Below, piece after piece: positions 35,057 through 44,200 of a DNA stretch of 64,000 nt. The position numbers and the translations under genes are program-made. Position 1 is the first letter of the stretch. Each line of letters begins with the position of its first letter. The notes beneath the pieces are model-generated. The model was not told the DNA's origin, did not search any database, and saw only the letters and a program-made list of their open reading frames with translations. Origin of the DNA: Ignavibacterium sp. (lineage in GTDB: Bacteria > Bacteroidota > Ignavibacteria > Ignavibacteriales > Ignavibacteriaceae); contig JAVSMP010000001.1 in the NCBI GenBank assembly GCA_032027145.1, positions 3,043,116-3,107,115 on the forward strand. Reading direction: 5' to 3'.

Positions 35057-36472
35057 ATGAAATTATTATTATTGATTCTCTTATTAACATCTATGATAGA
35101 AGCCCAAACAAAATTTATTGATGTAAATGAACTTGTAAACTCAGGTGAATTCTTAAAAGCATCAGAATTGATTGACACTAAAGTTCAATCCGCTGCAATT
35201 TCTATTGAAGAAAAGTTAGAACTTCTCTTTGAGAAAGAAAGATTGAGCAGAATAAAAAAGGATTTTAATAAAACAGTAGAAGATGTATTAAAGTTTATAA
35301 ATAAATATTATCCTGATGTTAAAGAAAAGGATCTTGCCAAATGGGAAAATGATGGCTCATTAGAGTATAAAATTATTGATGGTAAAAAATGGTACTTCTC
35401 AAGAGCAGCACCAAATCTTTTCAGGATTAATAAAGAAGCAAAGGGACAAAAAATCTCTGTTGATGGATTTAAAAAAGAACCAAAGGATGTATTTCTGGAA
35501 AAACATATTCCAATAATACTTGATGAATCTGCAAATAGTTATGAAATGCTGGTAAAACCTGTAACCTTTAAATTGGACTACACTGTTACAGTTGATGCTA
35601 ATGCAGTTCCTGATGGTGAAATTATTAAATGCTGGCTGCCTTTTCCGCGTGAAGGTCATCAGAGACAAATTGATATAAAATTACTTGCAGTAAATTCAGA
35701 TGAATATGTTGTTGCTTCTAATGATAATCCACAAAGAACACTTTATCTTCAAAAACCTGCAATAAAAGACCAGCCAACTATTTTTAATATGGTTCTTGAA
35801 TTAACAAGTTATAATGAAATAAGTTTTATTCAACCTGAATTAGTAAAACCGTATAATAAAAATTCCGGATTGTATCAGACTCATACTGCTGAAAGAGCAC
35901 CACACATAGTGTTTACTGATAAAATAAAAAATCTTTCAGAAAATATTGTCGGCGATGAATCAAATCCTTATTTAATAGCAAAAAAGATTTTTACATGGAT
36001 ATCATCAAATATTCCTTGGGCAGGCGCACGCGAATACTCAACGCTTGAAAATATTTCTGATTATTGTATCACTACTGGTCATGGTGATTGTGGAATTAAA
36101 ACATTACTGTTTATGACTCTTTGCAGATATAACGGCATTCCGGCAAAATGGCAAAGCGGATGGATGCTTCATCCCGGAGAAATAAATCTGCATGACTGGT
36201 GTGAAATTTATCTGGAAGGATATGGTTGGGTTCCGGTTGATCAATCTTTTGGATTAGTTGATTCAGATAATGAAGTGGATAAATATTTCTTCCTTGGAAA
36301 CATTGATGCTTATCATCTTATTGTAAATGATGATTACTCAAGAGCTCTGTTCCCTGAAAAGATATTCCCCAGAAGTGAAACTGTTGATTTTCAGCGCGGT
36401 GAGCTGGAATGGCGCGGCGGAAATCTTTATTTTGATCAGTGGGATTACAATATGGAAGTTGAATACAAATAA
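35057..36472 (+). CDS. Exported transglutaminase-fold (cysteine protease-like) protein
   Basis: About 471 residues from ATG 35057, which has AAGGAG five bases upstream; the in-frame GTG at 35051 overlaps that site and is rejected. Signal peptide ending IEAQ. The C-terminal transglutaminase core has the Cys-His-Asp triad: GHGDCGIKTLLF (Cys), INLHDWCEIYLEG (His) and WVPVDQSFG (Asp). The first 270 residues are of unknown fold. Bacterial members often act as peptidases. It lies 15 bp before the NlpC/P60 gene, so both may act on the same peptide substrates. Confidence 0.82.
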   Translation: MKLLLLILLLTSMIEAQTKFIDVNELVNSGEFLKASELIDTKVQSAAISIEEKLELLFEKERLSRIKKDFNKTVEDVLKFINKYYPDVKEKDLAKWENDGSLEYKIIDGKKWYFSRAAPNLFRINKEAKGQKISVDGFKKEPKDVFLEKHIPIILDESANSYEMLVKPVTFKLDYTVTVDANAVPDGEIIKCWLPFPREGHQRQIDIKLLAVNSDEYVVASNDNPQRTLYLQKPAIKDQPTIFNMVLELTSYNEISFIQPELVKPYNKNSGLYQTHTAERAPHIVFTDKIKNLSENIVGDESNPYLIAKKIFTWISSNIPWAGAREYSTLENISDYCITTGHGDCGIKTLLFMTLCRYNGIPAKWQSGWMLHPGEINLHDWCEIYLEGYGWVPVDQSFGLVDSDNEVDKYFFLGNIDAYHLIVNDDYSRALFPEKIFPRSETVDFQRGELEWRGGNLYFDQWDYNMEVEYK

Positions 36473-36487
36473 TTATCAGGGACTATT

Positions 36488-37678
36488 ATGAAGTTTATTT
36501 TAACAATTTTCGTTCTTACAACTTTTTTTCTAAACACTCAGGCACAAAATCAAATGGAAAATCTGAATAGTATTATTCAAAATGTAAAAGATAGATTTGC
36601 ACCAGATAAACGAGTTGCTTTATTTAATGTTGAAGCACTTAATGATGGGAATAACATAATTGTTAAGGGTGAAACCGATCTGCCCGGGGCAAAAACTGAA
36701 CTTAATAAAAATCTTAAAGATGCTAATATTAAATACATTGATCAGATAGAAGTTCTTCCGTCTGAAAAACTTAACGGAAATATTTACGGAGTTATAAATC
36801 TTTCGGTTGCTAATTTCCGTGCGAAACCTGATCATCCTGAAGAATTAGTTACACAATCAATTTTGGGAACTCCAGTTAAAGTCTTAAAAAAAGGACAGGA
36901 TGGATATTATCTAGTTCAAACACCTGATGGCTACATCTCCTGGTTAGATAATGATGGCGTTCAGTTTATGGATAAAGCTGAGTTTAATAACTGGCTCTCT
37001 TCAGAAAAAATTATTTATTTAGAAAATTATGGATTGTGTTACTCACAACCAGATGACAAATCACAGATAGTATCAGATTTAGTTGCAGGTAATCTATTGA
37101 AATTTTTGGATGAAGAACAAGCTTATTTCAAAGTAGAATTTCCTGATAAAAGAACCGGTTACATCAAAAAAGATGAAGCAAGATTATTTAAAGATTGGTA
37201 TCACTTGCTTAATCCTAAAGCAGAAGATATATTAAATACAGCATATCGTTTTATGGGAACACCTTACTTGTGGGGCGGTACTTCAGCTAAAGGAATGGAT
37301 TGCAGCGGTTTTACAAAAACAGTTTTTTTCCTTAACGGTATTGTTCTTAATCGCGATGCATCTCAACAGGTTAATGCGGGTGAATTAGTAGATACTGAAA
37401 ATGGATGGGAAAACTTACAAGCCGGAGATCTTTTGTTTTTTGGCTTCAAAGCAACAACTGAAAGAAAAGAAAGAATAACACACGTTGCTATTTATATTGG
37501 CGATGGAGATTTTATTCACGATGCCGGCAGGGTAAGAATTAACAGTTTTAATCCAACTAAACCTTACTATAGTGATTACAGAAAAAGCGGATTTATAAGA
37601 GCGAAAAGATATTTATATTCGATTGGCAGTACAGGAATAGAAAGGATTCTGGAAAACAGCTTTTATAAATTAAAATAA
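36488..37678 (+). CDS. SH3-NlpC/P60 peptidase (YkfC-like, gamma-D-Glu-diamino acid endopeptidase)
   Basis: 396 residues: signal peptide ending TQAQ, an N-terminal segment, two SH3-like domains (about 95-160 and 170-235) and an NlpC/P60 domain (about 245-375) with catalytic Cys in GMDCSGFTKT, His in ITHVAIYIGDG and FIHDAGRVRIN. This order matches YkfC and Bacteroidetes relatives that cut the gamma-D-Glu-diaminopimelate bond of free murein peptides. It follows the transglutaminase-like gene and ends at a hairpin. Confidence 0.87.
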   Translation: MKFILTIFVLTTFFLNTQAQNQMENLNSIIQNVKDRFAPDKRVALFNVEALNDGNNIIVKGETDLPGAKTELNKNLKDANIKYIDQIEVLPSEKLNGNIYGVINLSVANFRAKPDHPEELVTQSILGTPVKVLKKGQDGYYLVQTPDGYISWLDNDGVQFMDKAEFNNWLSSEKIIYLENYGLCYSQPDDKSQIVSDLVAGNLLKFLDEEQAYFKVEFPDKRTGYIKKDEARLFKDWYHLLNPKAEDILNTAYRFMGTPYLWGGTSAKGMDCSGFTKTVFFLNGIVLNRDASQQVNAGELVDTENGWENLQAGDLLFFGFKATTERKERITHVAIYIGDGDFIHDAGRVRINSFNPTKPYYSDYRKSGFIRAKRYLYSIGSTGIERILENSFYKLK

Positions 37679-37703
37679 ATTTTAAACCCTAATTATTTAA
37701 ATT

Positions 37704-37738
37704 GTCTTTGCATGAAGTATTTTTCTCCATGCAAAGAC
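37704..37738. terminator. Hairpin between convergent genes
   Basis: GTCTTTGCATG and CATGCAAAGAC form a perfect 11-bp stem with a 13-base loop. It is placed between the ends of the NlpC/P60 gene and the M3 peptidase gene and can serve both strands. T-rich stretches are weak on each side. Confidence 0.65.
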
Positions 37739-37752
37739 TTATTAAATTAAAA

Positions 37753-39858
37753 TCAGTTATTAAATCCTAATTTTTTAATTAGTGCATCTGGTTTTGGTTC
37801 ACGCCCTCTGAACTTAATAAATAAAACCATTGGATCGTCGCTTCCGCTCTTTTCCAGAATATTTCTGCGGAATTTTTCTGCGGTAGAATGATCAAACAGA
37901 CCATTCTCTAAAAATGCTTCAAAAGCATCGCTGTCCAGAACCCCTGACCATCTATAACCATAATAACCAGCAGAGTAACCATCACCCCCAAAAATATGAT
38001 TGAAGTTTGTGCTTTGATAACGGGAAGCAATTTCAGGAATCAATCCTATTCTGTTTAAACTTTCTTCTTCAAATTTTTCAACATCAATTCCACTAATATC
38101 AGTAAGTGTATGCCAGTCCATATCAAGTATAGAAGCAGCAAGATACTCTACCGTTTCAAACCCTTTGTTAAAATATTGCGAGTTGATAATTTTCTGAATT
38201 AACTCATCAGAAATAGTCTCACCTGTTTGATAATGCTTTGCAAACATCTTTAATACCTCAGGATGAGACGCCCAATTCTCCATAATTTGTGATGGCAGTT
38301 CAACAAAATCAACAGAAGATCGCTGTGCACCAGGATATACTGATTTAGTAAACAATCCATTTAATCCGTGTCCAAATTCATGGAATAGAGTATTGACTTC
38401 ATCAAAACTAAGCAATGCCGGTTTATCTTTAGTAGGTTTAGAAAAATTTCCTACATTTATAATCAGTGGAGTAATAAACTCACCATCCATATTTGATTGA
38501 CCACGGAAACCACTCATCCAGGCACCAGCACGCTTACCGCTTCTTGGATAATAATCGGTGTACAGAATTCCGATATGAGTTCCATCAGCTTCTTTAACTT
38601 CAAACACATCAACATCCGGCTGATAAACAGAGATATCATTACGTTTAATAAACTGTATTCCATATAATTTGGTTGCGACATCAAAAGCACCCTGTCTAAC
38701 ATTTTCCATTTTGAAATAAGGTCTGAGCATTTCTTCATCAAGTGCGTATTTATCTTTTTTAACTTTCTCAGCATAATACCACCAATCCCATCCGGCTAAT
38801 TTGAAACCGCCTCCTTCAGCATCAATAATTTTCTGCATATCAGCAGATTCTTCTTTTGATTTTTTTAATGCAGGAATCCAAAGATCAGCCAAAAACTTAT
38901 TAACTGTTTCGGTGTTTTTTGCCATATTCTTTTCAAGTTTAAAATCGGCAAAAGTTTTATAGCCAAGCAAATTGGATTTTTCAATACGAAGTGCAATTGT
39001 CTTTTTTATGATTTCTTTATTATCAAATTCATTGTTGTTATTGCCGCGCATCAAATAAGCTTTATAAAGTTTTTCTCTTAAATTTCTTTTTTCTGAATAC
39101 TGAAGGAATGGAGTAAAACTCGTTCGCTGTAAATTAAATGCCCACTTTCCGGTAAGACTGTTTTGCTCTGCAAGTTCTTGTGCACCTTGTATCGCAGCAT
39201 CGGGCAAGCCTTTTAAATCTTCTTTATTTTCAACAACCAAAGCGATTGAGTTTGTTTCTTTACGAAGATTATCACCAAATTTAAGACTAAGCATACTTAG
39301 TTCTTCATTTATTTTTTTAAGTCTCGATTTCTTTTCTTCATCAAGCCCGATTCCATTACGTACAAAATCTGAATAATAATTATCAAGTACTTTAAGCTGC
39401 TCAGCAGTAAGGTTTAACTTATCTTTTTCATCGTTGATAGATTTAATCCGCTGAAAAAGTTTTTCATTAAGAAAGATATCATTATTTAATTTTGATAATT
39501 CGGGAGTAATTGTTTCGGCAATCTTTTGAGTTTCATTATCTCCGTTTGAACCACTGATATTAAAAAACACACTTGAGACTTTTTTAAGCAATTTACCGCT
39601 TTTTTCGATAGCAGCAATTGTATTTTCAAATGTGGGTTTATCAGGATTATTTATGATTGCATCAATCTCTGCCCGTTTTATTTTTATGCCTTCATAAAAC
39701 GCCGGCAGATAATGTTCGTTTTTAATTTTATCAAACGGCGGAGTTTGAAACGGTGTTGTATATTCAGTAAAAAATGGATTATTGATGTTCATTTGCTGTG
39801 CTGAAATTCCAGATGAAAGAACTGCAAAGAATAAAAATACAGATATAAATTTCCTCAT
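37753..39858 (-). CDS. Exported M3-family metallopeptidase (Dcp / oligopeptidase-like)
   Basis: 701 residues, signal peptide ending ISAQ, then the long helical M3 fold starting NPFFTEYTTPFQTPPF. The zinc motif is LFHEFGHGLNGL (His-Glu-x-x-His), with a second Glu in the ELPSQIMENW segment. Length and the GDGYSAGYYGYRWSGVL segment fit peptidyl-dipeptidase Dcp. It removes dipeptides from peptide C-termini in the periplasm. It lies in the cell-wall salvage neighbourhood and could also act on general peptides. Confidence 0.88.
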   Translation of the reverse strand: MRKFISVFLFFAVLSSGISAQQMNINNPFFTEYTTPFQTPPFDKIKNEHYLPAFYEGIKIKRAEIDAIINNPDKPTFENTIAAIEKSGKLLKKVSSVFFNISGSNGDNETQKIAETITPELSKLNNDIFLNEKLFQRIKSINDEKDKLNLTAEQLKVLDNYYSDFVRNGIGLDEEKKSRLKKINEELSMLSLKFGDNLRKETNSIALVVENKEDLKGLPDAAIQGAQELAEQNSLTGKWAFNLQRTSFTPFLQYSEKRNLREKLYKAYLMRGNNNNEFDNKEIIKKTIALRIEKSNLLGYKTFADFKLEKNMAKNTETVNKFLADLWIPALKKSKEESADMQKIIDAEGGGFKLAGWDWWYYAEKVKKDKYALDEEMLRPYFKMENVRQGAFDVATKLYGIQFIKRNDISVYQPDVDVFEVKEADGTHIGILYTDYYPRSGKRAGAWMSGFRGQSNMDGEFITPLIINVGNFSKPTKDKPALLSFDEVNTLFHEFGHGLNGLFTKSVYPGAQRSSVDFVELPSQIMENWASHPEVLKMFAKHYQTGETISDELIQKIINSQYFNKGFETVEYLAASILDMDWHTLTDISGIDVEKFEEESLNRIGLIPEIASRYQSTNFNHIFGGDGYSAGYYGYRWSGVLDSDAFEAFLENGLFDHSTAEKFRRNILEKSGSDDPMVLFIKFRGREPKPDALIKKLGFNN

Positions 39859-39910
39859 ATCTTTCTCTCCCTTTATTAAAAATAATTTTGAACATAAACT
39901 AAGTTAAAAT

Positions 39911-41437
39911 CTAAGCCTCTTTTGGCTCTTTCTTTTTCTTCCCAAACTCAGGATCAATTTTAACAAGAGCTGCTACAATAAATCCGGGAATTGTAGAAAT
40001 CAGAACCCATTCAAAAAACCTTGGATAACCTATAGCTTCCTGCAAAGCACCTGAAAACATTCCGGGCAGCATCATTCCAAGTGCCATAATACCAGTACAT
40101 ATTGCATAATGTGCAGTTTTATGTTCACCTTGAGAAATCATAATCATATACATCATATAGGCAGTAAATCCAAATCCATATCCAAATTGTTCCAATGCAA
40201 CTGCAGCATTAATTAATATAAAATCAGTTGGCTGAACATGTGATAGATACACAAAAGCCAAGTCCGGTGTGTGCATAATAATTACCATTGGCCATAGCCA
40301 CCATTTTAATCCTTGTCTTGAAATCACATAACCGCCAATCAATCCGCCGGCAGTTAAAGCAATTATTCCAACAGTGCCGTAAACAATTCCAACTTCAGAA
40401 GTTGATAATCCTAAACCGCCAACTTCTCTCGGATCAAGCAAAAACGGTTGAACCAGTTTAACTAACTGAGCTTCTGCAAATCTGAAGAAGAGAAGAAATC
40501 CAAGAATGTTCCATATATCTTTTTTCTGCATAAATATTACAAATGCTTTCAGAAACTCTATGAATGGAAGCATAGCTTCGTTTTTTATTTCAGACTTTTC
40601 ATATTTATTAACAAAAGCTGCAACATTAGTTCTGAAAATAATTACCAAAATAATAACAAGCAGAATTGTAGAAATAATTGTATCCCAAGGAGATAGGATG
40701 CCCAGCAATGAAAGAGTATAGCTTATTAACAAGAACACCAGATAAACTGAAATTGCAAAAAGTGCAAATCCACCTGCAAGCATCCGGATTTGCGAACCGC
40801 TTAATTTTTTACCTTTAAGCGTTCCTTTATCTTCAACAGGAAACGGTAAAATGAATTTATGATATAAAAAGAGTAAGATAAACAACCCTCCTGTAATCAT
40901 AAACACAACAGACCATGCACCTTTAAAACCTAATGATGGTGCCAACTCGCCAGCTATTACTACCAGAGGACCAGAACCAAATAATGTGGCAAAACGAAAA
41001 AAGGTTGAACGAACTCCAACATAAGCTGCCTGTTGTGATTGCTCAAGGCTTAACATATAAAATCCATCAGCAGCTATATCGTGAGTTGCAGATGCAAATG
41101 CCATTACAGCAAAAACACTTAATGTAAGCTGCAAATAAATTGAAGTTGGTACACTAAAAGCTACTCCAAATAATGCAACCCCGACTAACAATTGCATTGA
41201 TACAGTCCAAGATCTTTTTGTTTTAAACATATCAATAAATGGTCCCCAGGCAAACTTCAAGAACCATGGGAAATACAGAAGACTTGTAAAAAATGCAATG
41301 TTAGTGTTGGATACTCCAAGATTTTTATACATCATTACTGATACAGACATTACCATTACATTAGGGATACCTTGTGTAAAATATAAAGAAGGAACCCACA
41401 ACCAGGGATTTCTATAGGTAACTTTTTTATCCGACAT
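39911..41437 (-). CDS. AmpG-like major facilitator permease
   Basis: 508 residues, about 12-14 membrane helices. The N-terminal pattern YFTQGIPNVMVMSVSV, FPWFLKFAWGPFIDMF and SATHDIAADGFYML matches AmpG muropeptide permeases, which bring GlcNAc-anhydroMurNAc(-peptides) into the cytoplasm. The C-terminus is charged (KIDPEFGKKKK). Substrate is inferred from family and from the kinase, NamZ and peptidase genes around it; other solutes are possible. Confidence 0.78.
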   Translation of the reverse strand: MSDKKVTYRNPWLWVPSLYFTQGIPNVMVMSVSVMMYKNLGVSNTNIAFFTSLLYFPWFLKFAWGPFIDMFKTKRSWTVSMQLLVGVALFGVAFSVPTSIYLQLTLSVFAVMAFASATHDIAADGFYMLSLEQSQQAAYVGVRSTFFRFATLFGSGPLVVIAGELAPSLGFKGAWSVVFMITGGLFILLFLYHKFILPFPVEDKGTLKGKKLSGSQIRMLAGGFALFAISVYLVFLLISYTLSLLGILSPWDTIISTILLVIILVIIFRTNVAAFVNKYEKSEIKNEAMLPFIEFLKAFVIFMQKKDIWNILGFLLFFRFAEAQLVKLVQPFLLDPREVGGLGLSTSEVGIVYGTVGIIALTAGGLIGGYVISRQGLKWWLWPMVIIMHTPDLAFVYLSHVQPTDFILINAAVALEQFGYGFGFTAYMMYMIMISQGEHKTAHYAICTGIMALGMMLPGMFSGALQEAIGYPRFFEWVLISTIPGFIVAALVKIDPEFGKKKKEPKEA

Positions 41438-41457
41438 TTAAACTCCATTTTTTATTC

Positions 41458-41546
41458 AGTCATTCGAGCGATGTCTTCTGTTCGAAGCGATCTCTTCAAC
41501 AGATTGCCTCGACCACCCTAATCGGATGAACTCGCAATGACGTCAG
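41458..41546 (-). repeat. REP-like intergenic element (CGTCATTGCGAG type)
   Basis: Read on the minus strand it begins TGACGTCATTGCGAGTTCAT, followed by GAGGCAATCT, then GAGATCGCTTCG and ATCGCTCGAATGA. The strings ATTGCGAG, GGCAATCT and ATCGCTTCG are related inverted blocks, a layout known from dispersed extragenic palindromes in many bacteria. It fills almost all of the space between the AmpG-like and kinase genes. Copy number cannot be judged from one window. Confidence 0.55.
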
Positions 41547-41548
41547 TT

Positions 41549-42463
41549 TTATAATTGTTTTGCCATTAATGCAGCACCAAACTCCGGTGAATGTTCTGCT
41601 TCCATTATTTTCACATCGTTAAAACGCCTTATTACCTTTTCATTAAACAAGTATGAAAAATAATTTGGTTTGGTCAATATACTTCCTATCAGTGATACTT
41701 TTAGAAGGTCAACTTTTAGTTTTTCTTTCATTGAATAAATATGCAGTAAAAGCTCATCTGCTTCACTTTCCAGAATTTTTTGTGCTGTTTTATCACCATT
41801 ATCTGCTGCATCAAAAACAAGAGGTGCAGCCGATGCAATATTAAAATTATTTCGATAAACTTCTGTTATTAGTTCTTCAGAAGTTGAAATAGAAAATTCA
41901 AGTTTAAGCAGTTCAGCAATCTTGGTTGATTTTGCTCTGCCGTCAAAATATCTTGCTACAGCATTTAATCCTTTTCTTCCAATGCGATAACCGCTTCCTT
42001 CATCTCCAATAAATCTTCCAAACCCGCCTACACGGTGAATTTCACCTTTGTCATCTTTACCAAACATAATCGAACCGGTACCAGCAATCAGGATACTGCC
42101 AGCTTTACCTGAAAAAGCACCTTCCAATGCAATTCGTGCATCGCTTTCAACTCTGAATTTATTGATTGGAATCGACTTACTTTCAGCATCTGCAAAAATT
42201 TGCTTTTCCAGTAATTCAGCATCACTCCTTCTTCCGCCGCCGGTTGTTCCGATTACAATTGCTTCGATATCATTGAAAGAAATATTCTGAGATGACACAC
42301 ATTCATTTAAGAGATTGAGAATAGATTCAGATACCGTTTCAGGTCCAATTACCAAAAAGTTAGATGCAGCACCAATAGTTTCAAATACAGTATTAAAATT
42401 TATATCGGTAAGAATACATTTTGTTTTTGTTCCCCCGCCGTCTAATCCGATTAAATATTTCAA
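41549..42463 (-). CDS. BadF/BadG-type sugar kinase (GlcNAc/MurNAc kinase candidate)
   Basis: 304 residues of the ASKHA superfamily: phosphate loop LIGLDGGGTKTKCIL, ILIAGTGSIMFG (phosphate 2), and GGFGRFIGDEGSGYRIGRKGL, the BadF/BadG/N-acetylglucosamine kinase signature. Members include GlcNAc kinases and the MurK type, which phosphorylates both GlcNAc and MurNAc. In this locus it would prime sugars released by the NamZ-like enzyme. It is between the AmpG-like and antiporter genes on the minus strand. Confidence 0.82.
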   Translation of the reverse strand: MKYLIGLDGGGTKTKCILTDINFNTVFETIGAASNFLVIGPETVSESILNLLNECVSSQNISFNDIEAIVIGTTGGGRRSDAELLEKQIFADAESKSIPINKFRVESDARIALEGAFSGKAGSILIAGTGSIMFGKDDKGEIHRVGGFGRFIGDEGSGYRIGRKGLNAVARYFDGRAKSTKIAELLKLEFSISTSEELITEVYRNNFNIASAAPLVFDAADNGDKTAQKILESEADELLLHIYSMKEKLKVDLLKVSLIGSILTKPNYFSYLFNEKVIRRFNDVKIMEAEHSPEFGAALMAKQL

Positions 42464-42501
42464 ATCATCACCTAGAGATTTTCTTTATTAAAATTAAAGC
42501 T

Positions 42502-43989
42502 TTAATGGATAATGAATCCAAGTATCAGATACAATAAACCGGTAATTACTGCCGCCGTTACAGCATAAGGTAATTGTGTTTTAACATGATCAATATGATC
42601 GCTTGCGGATGCCATTGATGAAATAATAGTTGTATCAGAAATCGGCGAGCAGTGATCACCGAAAACTCCGCCGCCAAGTGCAGCAGCAACTGTCAGGTAC
42701 AAATTAGCATCAAGAGCCTGCGCCATTGGAATTCCTATTGGAATCATAATTGCAAATGTTCCCCACGATGTTCCGGTTGAAAATGCAATGAAACAAGCTA
42801 CTAAAAAAATTATAATCGGAACAAAGTTTGGGGATAACCATTGCTTTGATAATTCTGCTGTATAATATCCAGTGCCCAATTCCTTGCAGACTGTACCAAT
42901 TGCAAAAGCAAGCATCATAAGTAAAGCAAGCGGAATCAATCCGCTGATTCCTTTAAATATCAAATCTATCGTTTCAGAAAAACTGAAAATTTTTTGAGAT
43001 ATATAGAGAACACTGGCAGCAATAATTGAAGTAAGAACGGAATACAAAACCGCAGTTGAACCTGAACCTTTTCCAATAGCAAAAAATATCTGTTCGTACC
43101 AGGGATATTGTGCAATGTTTTCAACTTCTCCCCATCCGGTATAAAGAAGCATCAGCGGCATCATTCCAACCATTACAGCAATCGGTACAATCATATTAAT
43201 TGCTCTTGCTTTAACATTATCTTTTTTCTCCAGCGAAACAACATCAGCAGAGATAAGCGGCACTGCACCATCTCGAATTACTTTTCCTTCTTTAATTGCT
43301 CTTTCTTCAGCTTTCTTCATTGGTCCAAAATCTTTTCCGGATAATATTACAAAAAGAACCATAGCCATAGCAAACATTGGATAAAAATTAACCGGAAATG
43401 CATATACCAAAATTGTAAGCGGATTGCCAAATCCTTGCGCAGCAATCAGTCCCATAATGTAAGCTCCCCAGGCATTAAGAGGTATAAGAATACAAGTCGG
43501 AGCTGAAATAGAATCACCTATGTATGCTAATTTTTCTCTTGGGATTTTTAATCGGTCAAAAACCGGTCTGAATACAGTGCCCACTGTTAAAGTGTTTATA
43601 CTGGATTCAACAAAAATTGCAGTTCCGGTTGCCCATGCTAATAGCTGAACAATTTTTCTGCTCTTTCCGATTTTTTTATTTTCAAGATATGTAAGCAGCT
43701 TGTTTATCAGATTAACAAAACCAGCTACACCACCAGATCTTTGAATGAATGCAATCAGAGCACCGACAAGACAGCTGAACATTATTGTTCTTGTATTACT
43801 TGCCTCTGCAAAAACATTTACTAATGCCTGTATTGTAGCAGTTGTACCAGAGATTAAATTTCCCCCGCTTAGAATAATCCAGCCAAGCCAAATACCGAAT
43901 AATAAAGAAACAAATACCTGACGGGTTTTAATTGCAAATATAATTGCAAGTAAAGGTGGGAGAAGTGACCAAAATCCGTAATGCTCCAT
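42502..43989 (-). CDS. NhaC-family Na+/H+ antiporter-like permease
   Basis: 495 residues, about 11-12 membrane helices. The opening LLPPLLAIIFAIKTRQVFVSL and the C-terminal LGGGVFGDHCSPISDTTI belong to the NhaC/ArsB-related antiporter family. Members exchange Na+ for H+ or for organic solutes such as lactate/malate. It precedes the kinase by 38 bp, so it may bring in or balance ions for salvage substrates, but this is guesswork. It diverges from the amidase-NamZ gene over about 210 bp. Confidence 0.82.
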   Translation of the reverse strand: MEHYGFWSLLPPLLAIIFAIKTRQVFVSLLFGIWLGWIILSGGNLISGTTATIQALVNVFAEASNTRTIMFSCLVGALIAFIQRSGGVAGFVNLINKLLTYLENKKIGKSRKIVQLLAWATGTAIFVESSINTLTVGTVFRPVFDRLKIPREKLAYIGDSISAPTCILIPLNAWGAYIMGLIAAQGFGNPLTILVYAFPVNFYPMFAMAMVLFVILSGKDFGPMKKAEERAIKEGKVIRDGAVPLISADVVSLEKKDNVKARAINMIVPIAVMVGMMPLMLLYTGWGEVENIAQYPWYEQIFFAIGKGSGSTAVLYSVLTSIIAASVLYISQKIFSFSETIDLIFKGISGLIPLALLMMLAFAIGTVCKELGTGYYTAELSKQWLSPNFVPIIIFLVACFIAFSTGTSWGTFAIMIPIGIPMAQALDANLYLTVAAALGGGVFGDHCSPISDTTIISSMASASDHIDHVKTQLPYAVTAAVITGLLYLILGFIIH

Positions 43990-44200
43990 AAATTAGCCGT
44001 TAAAATTGGTTTTGATTAATTTGTCCATCAAAGATTAAAAATAATTTATAATCCTTTTGCAAAATATTGAAAAATACTTTCGGGTTAAAATTAAATTTTA
44101 TTGAACCAGCAATTCTTTAATGTTAAGTTAGGCAATCAAATAATTACTTTTAGTTACTGAAAACAATGTTTTCACTTTAATCAAAGATAGCAGAAGTTAT

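Noticed and set aside
39911..41437. Possible general sugar or drug MFS transporter instead of AmpG
   Set aside because: The SATHDIAADGF and FLKFAWGPFID patterns and salvage context favour AmpG, though substrate remains unproven.
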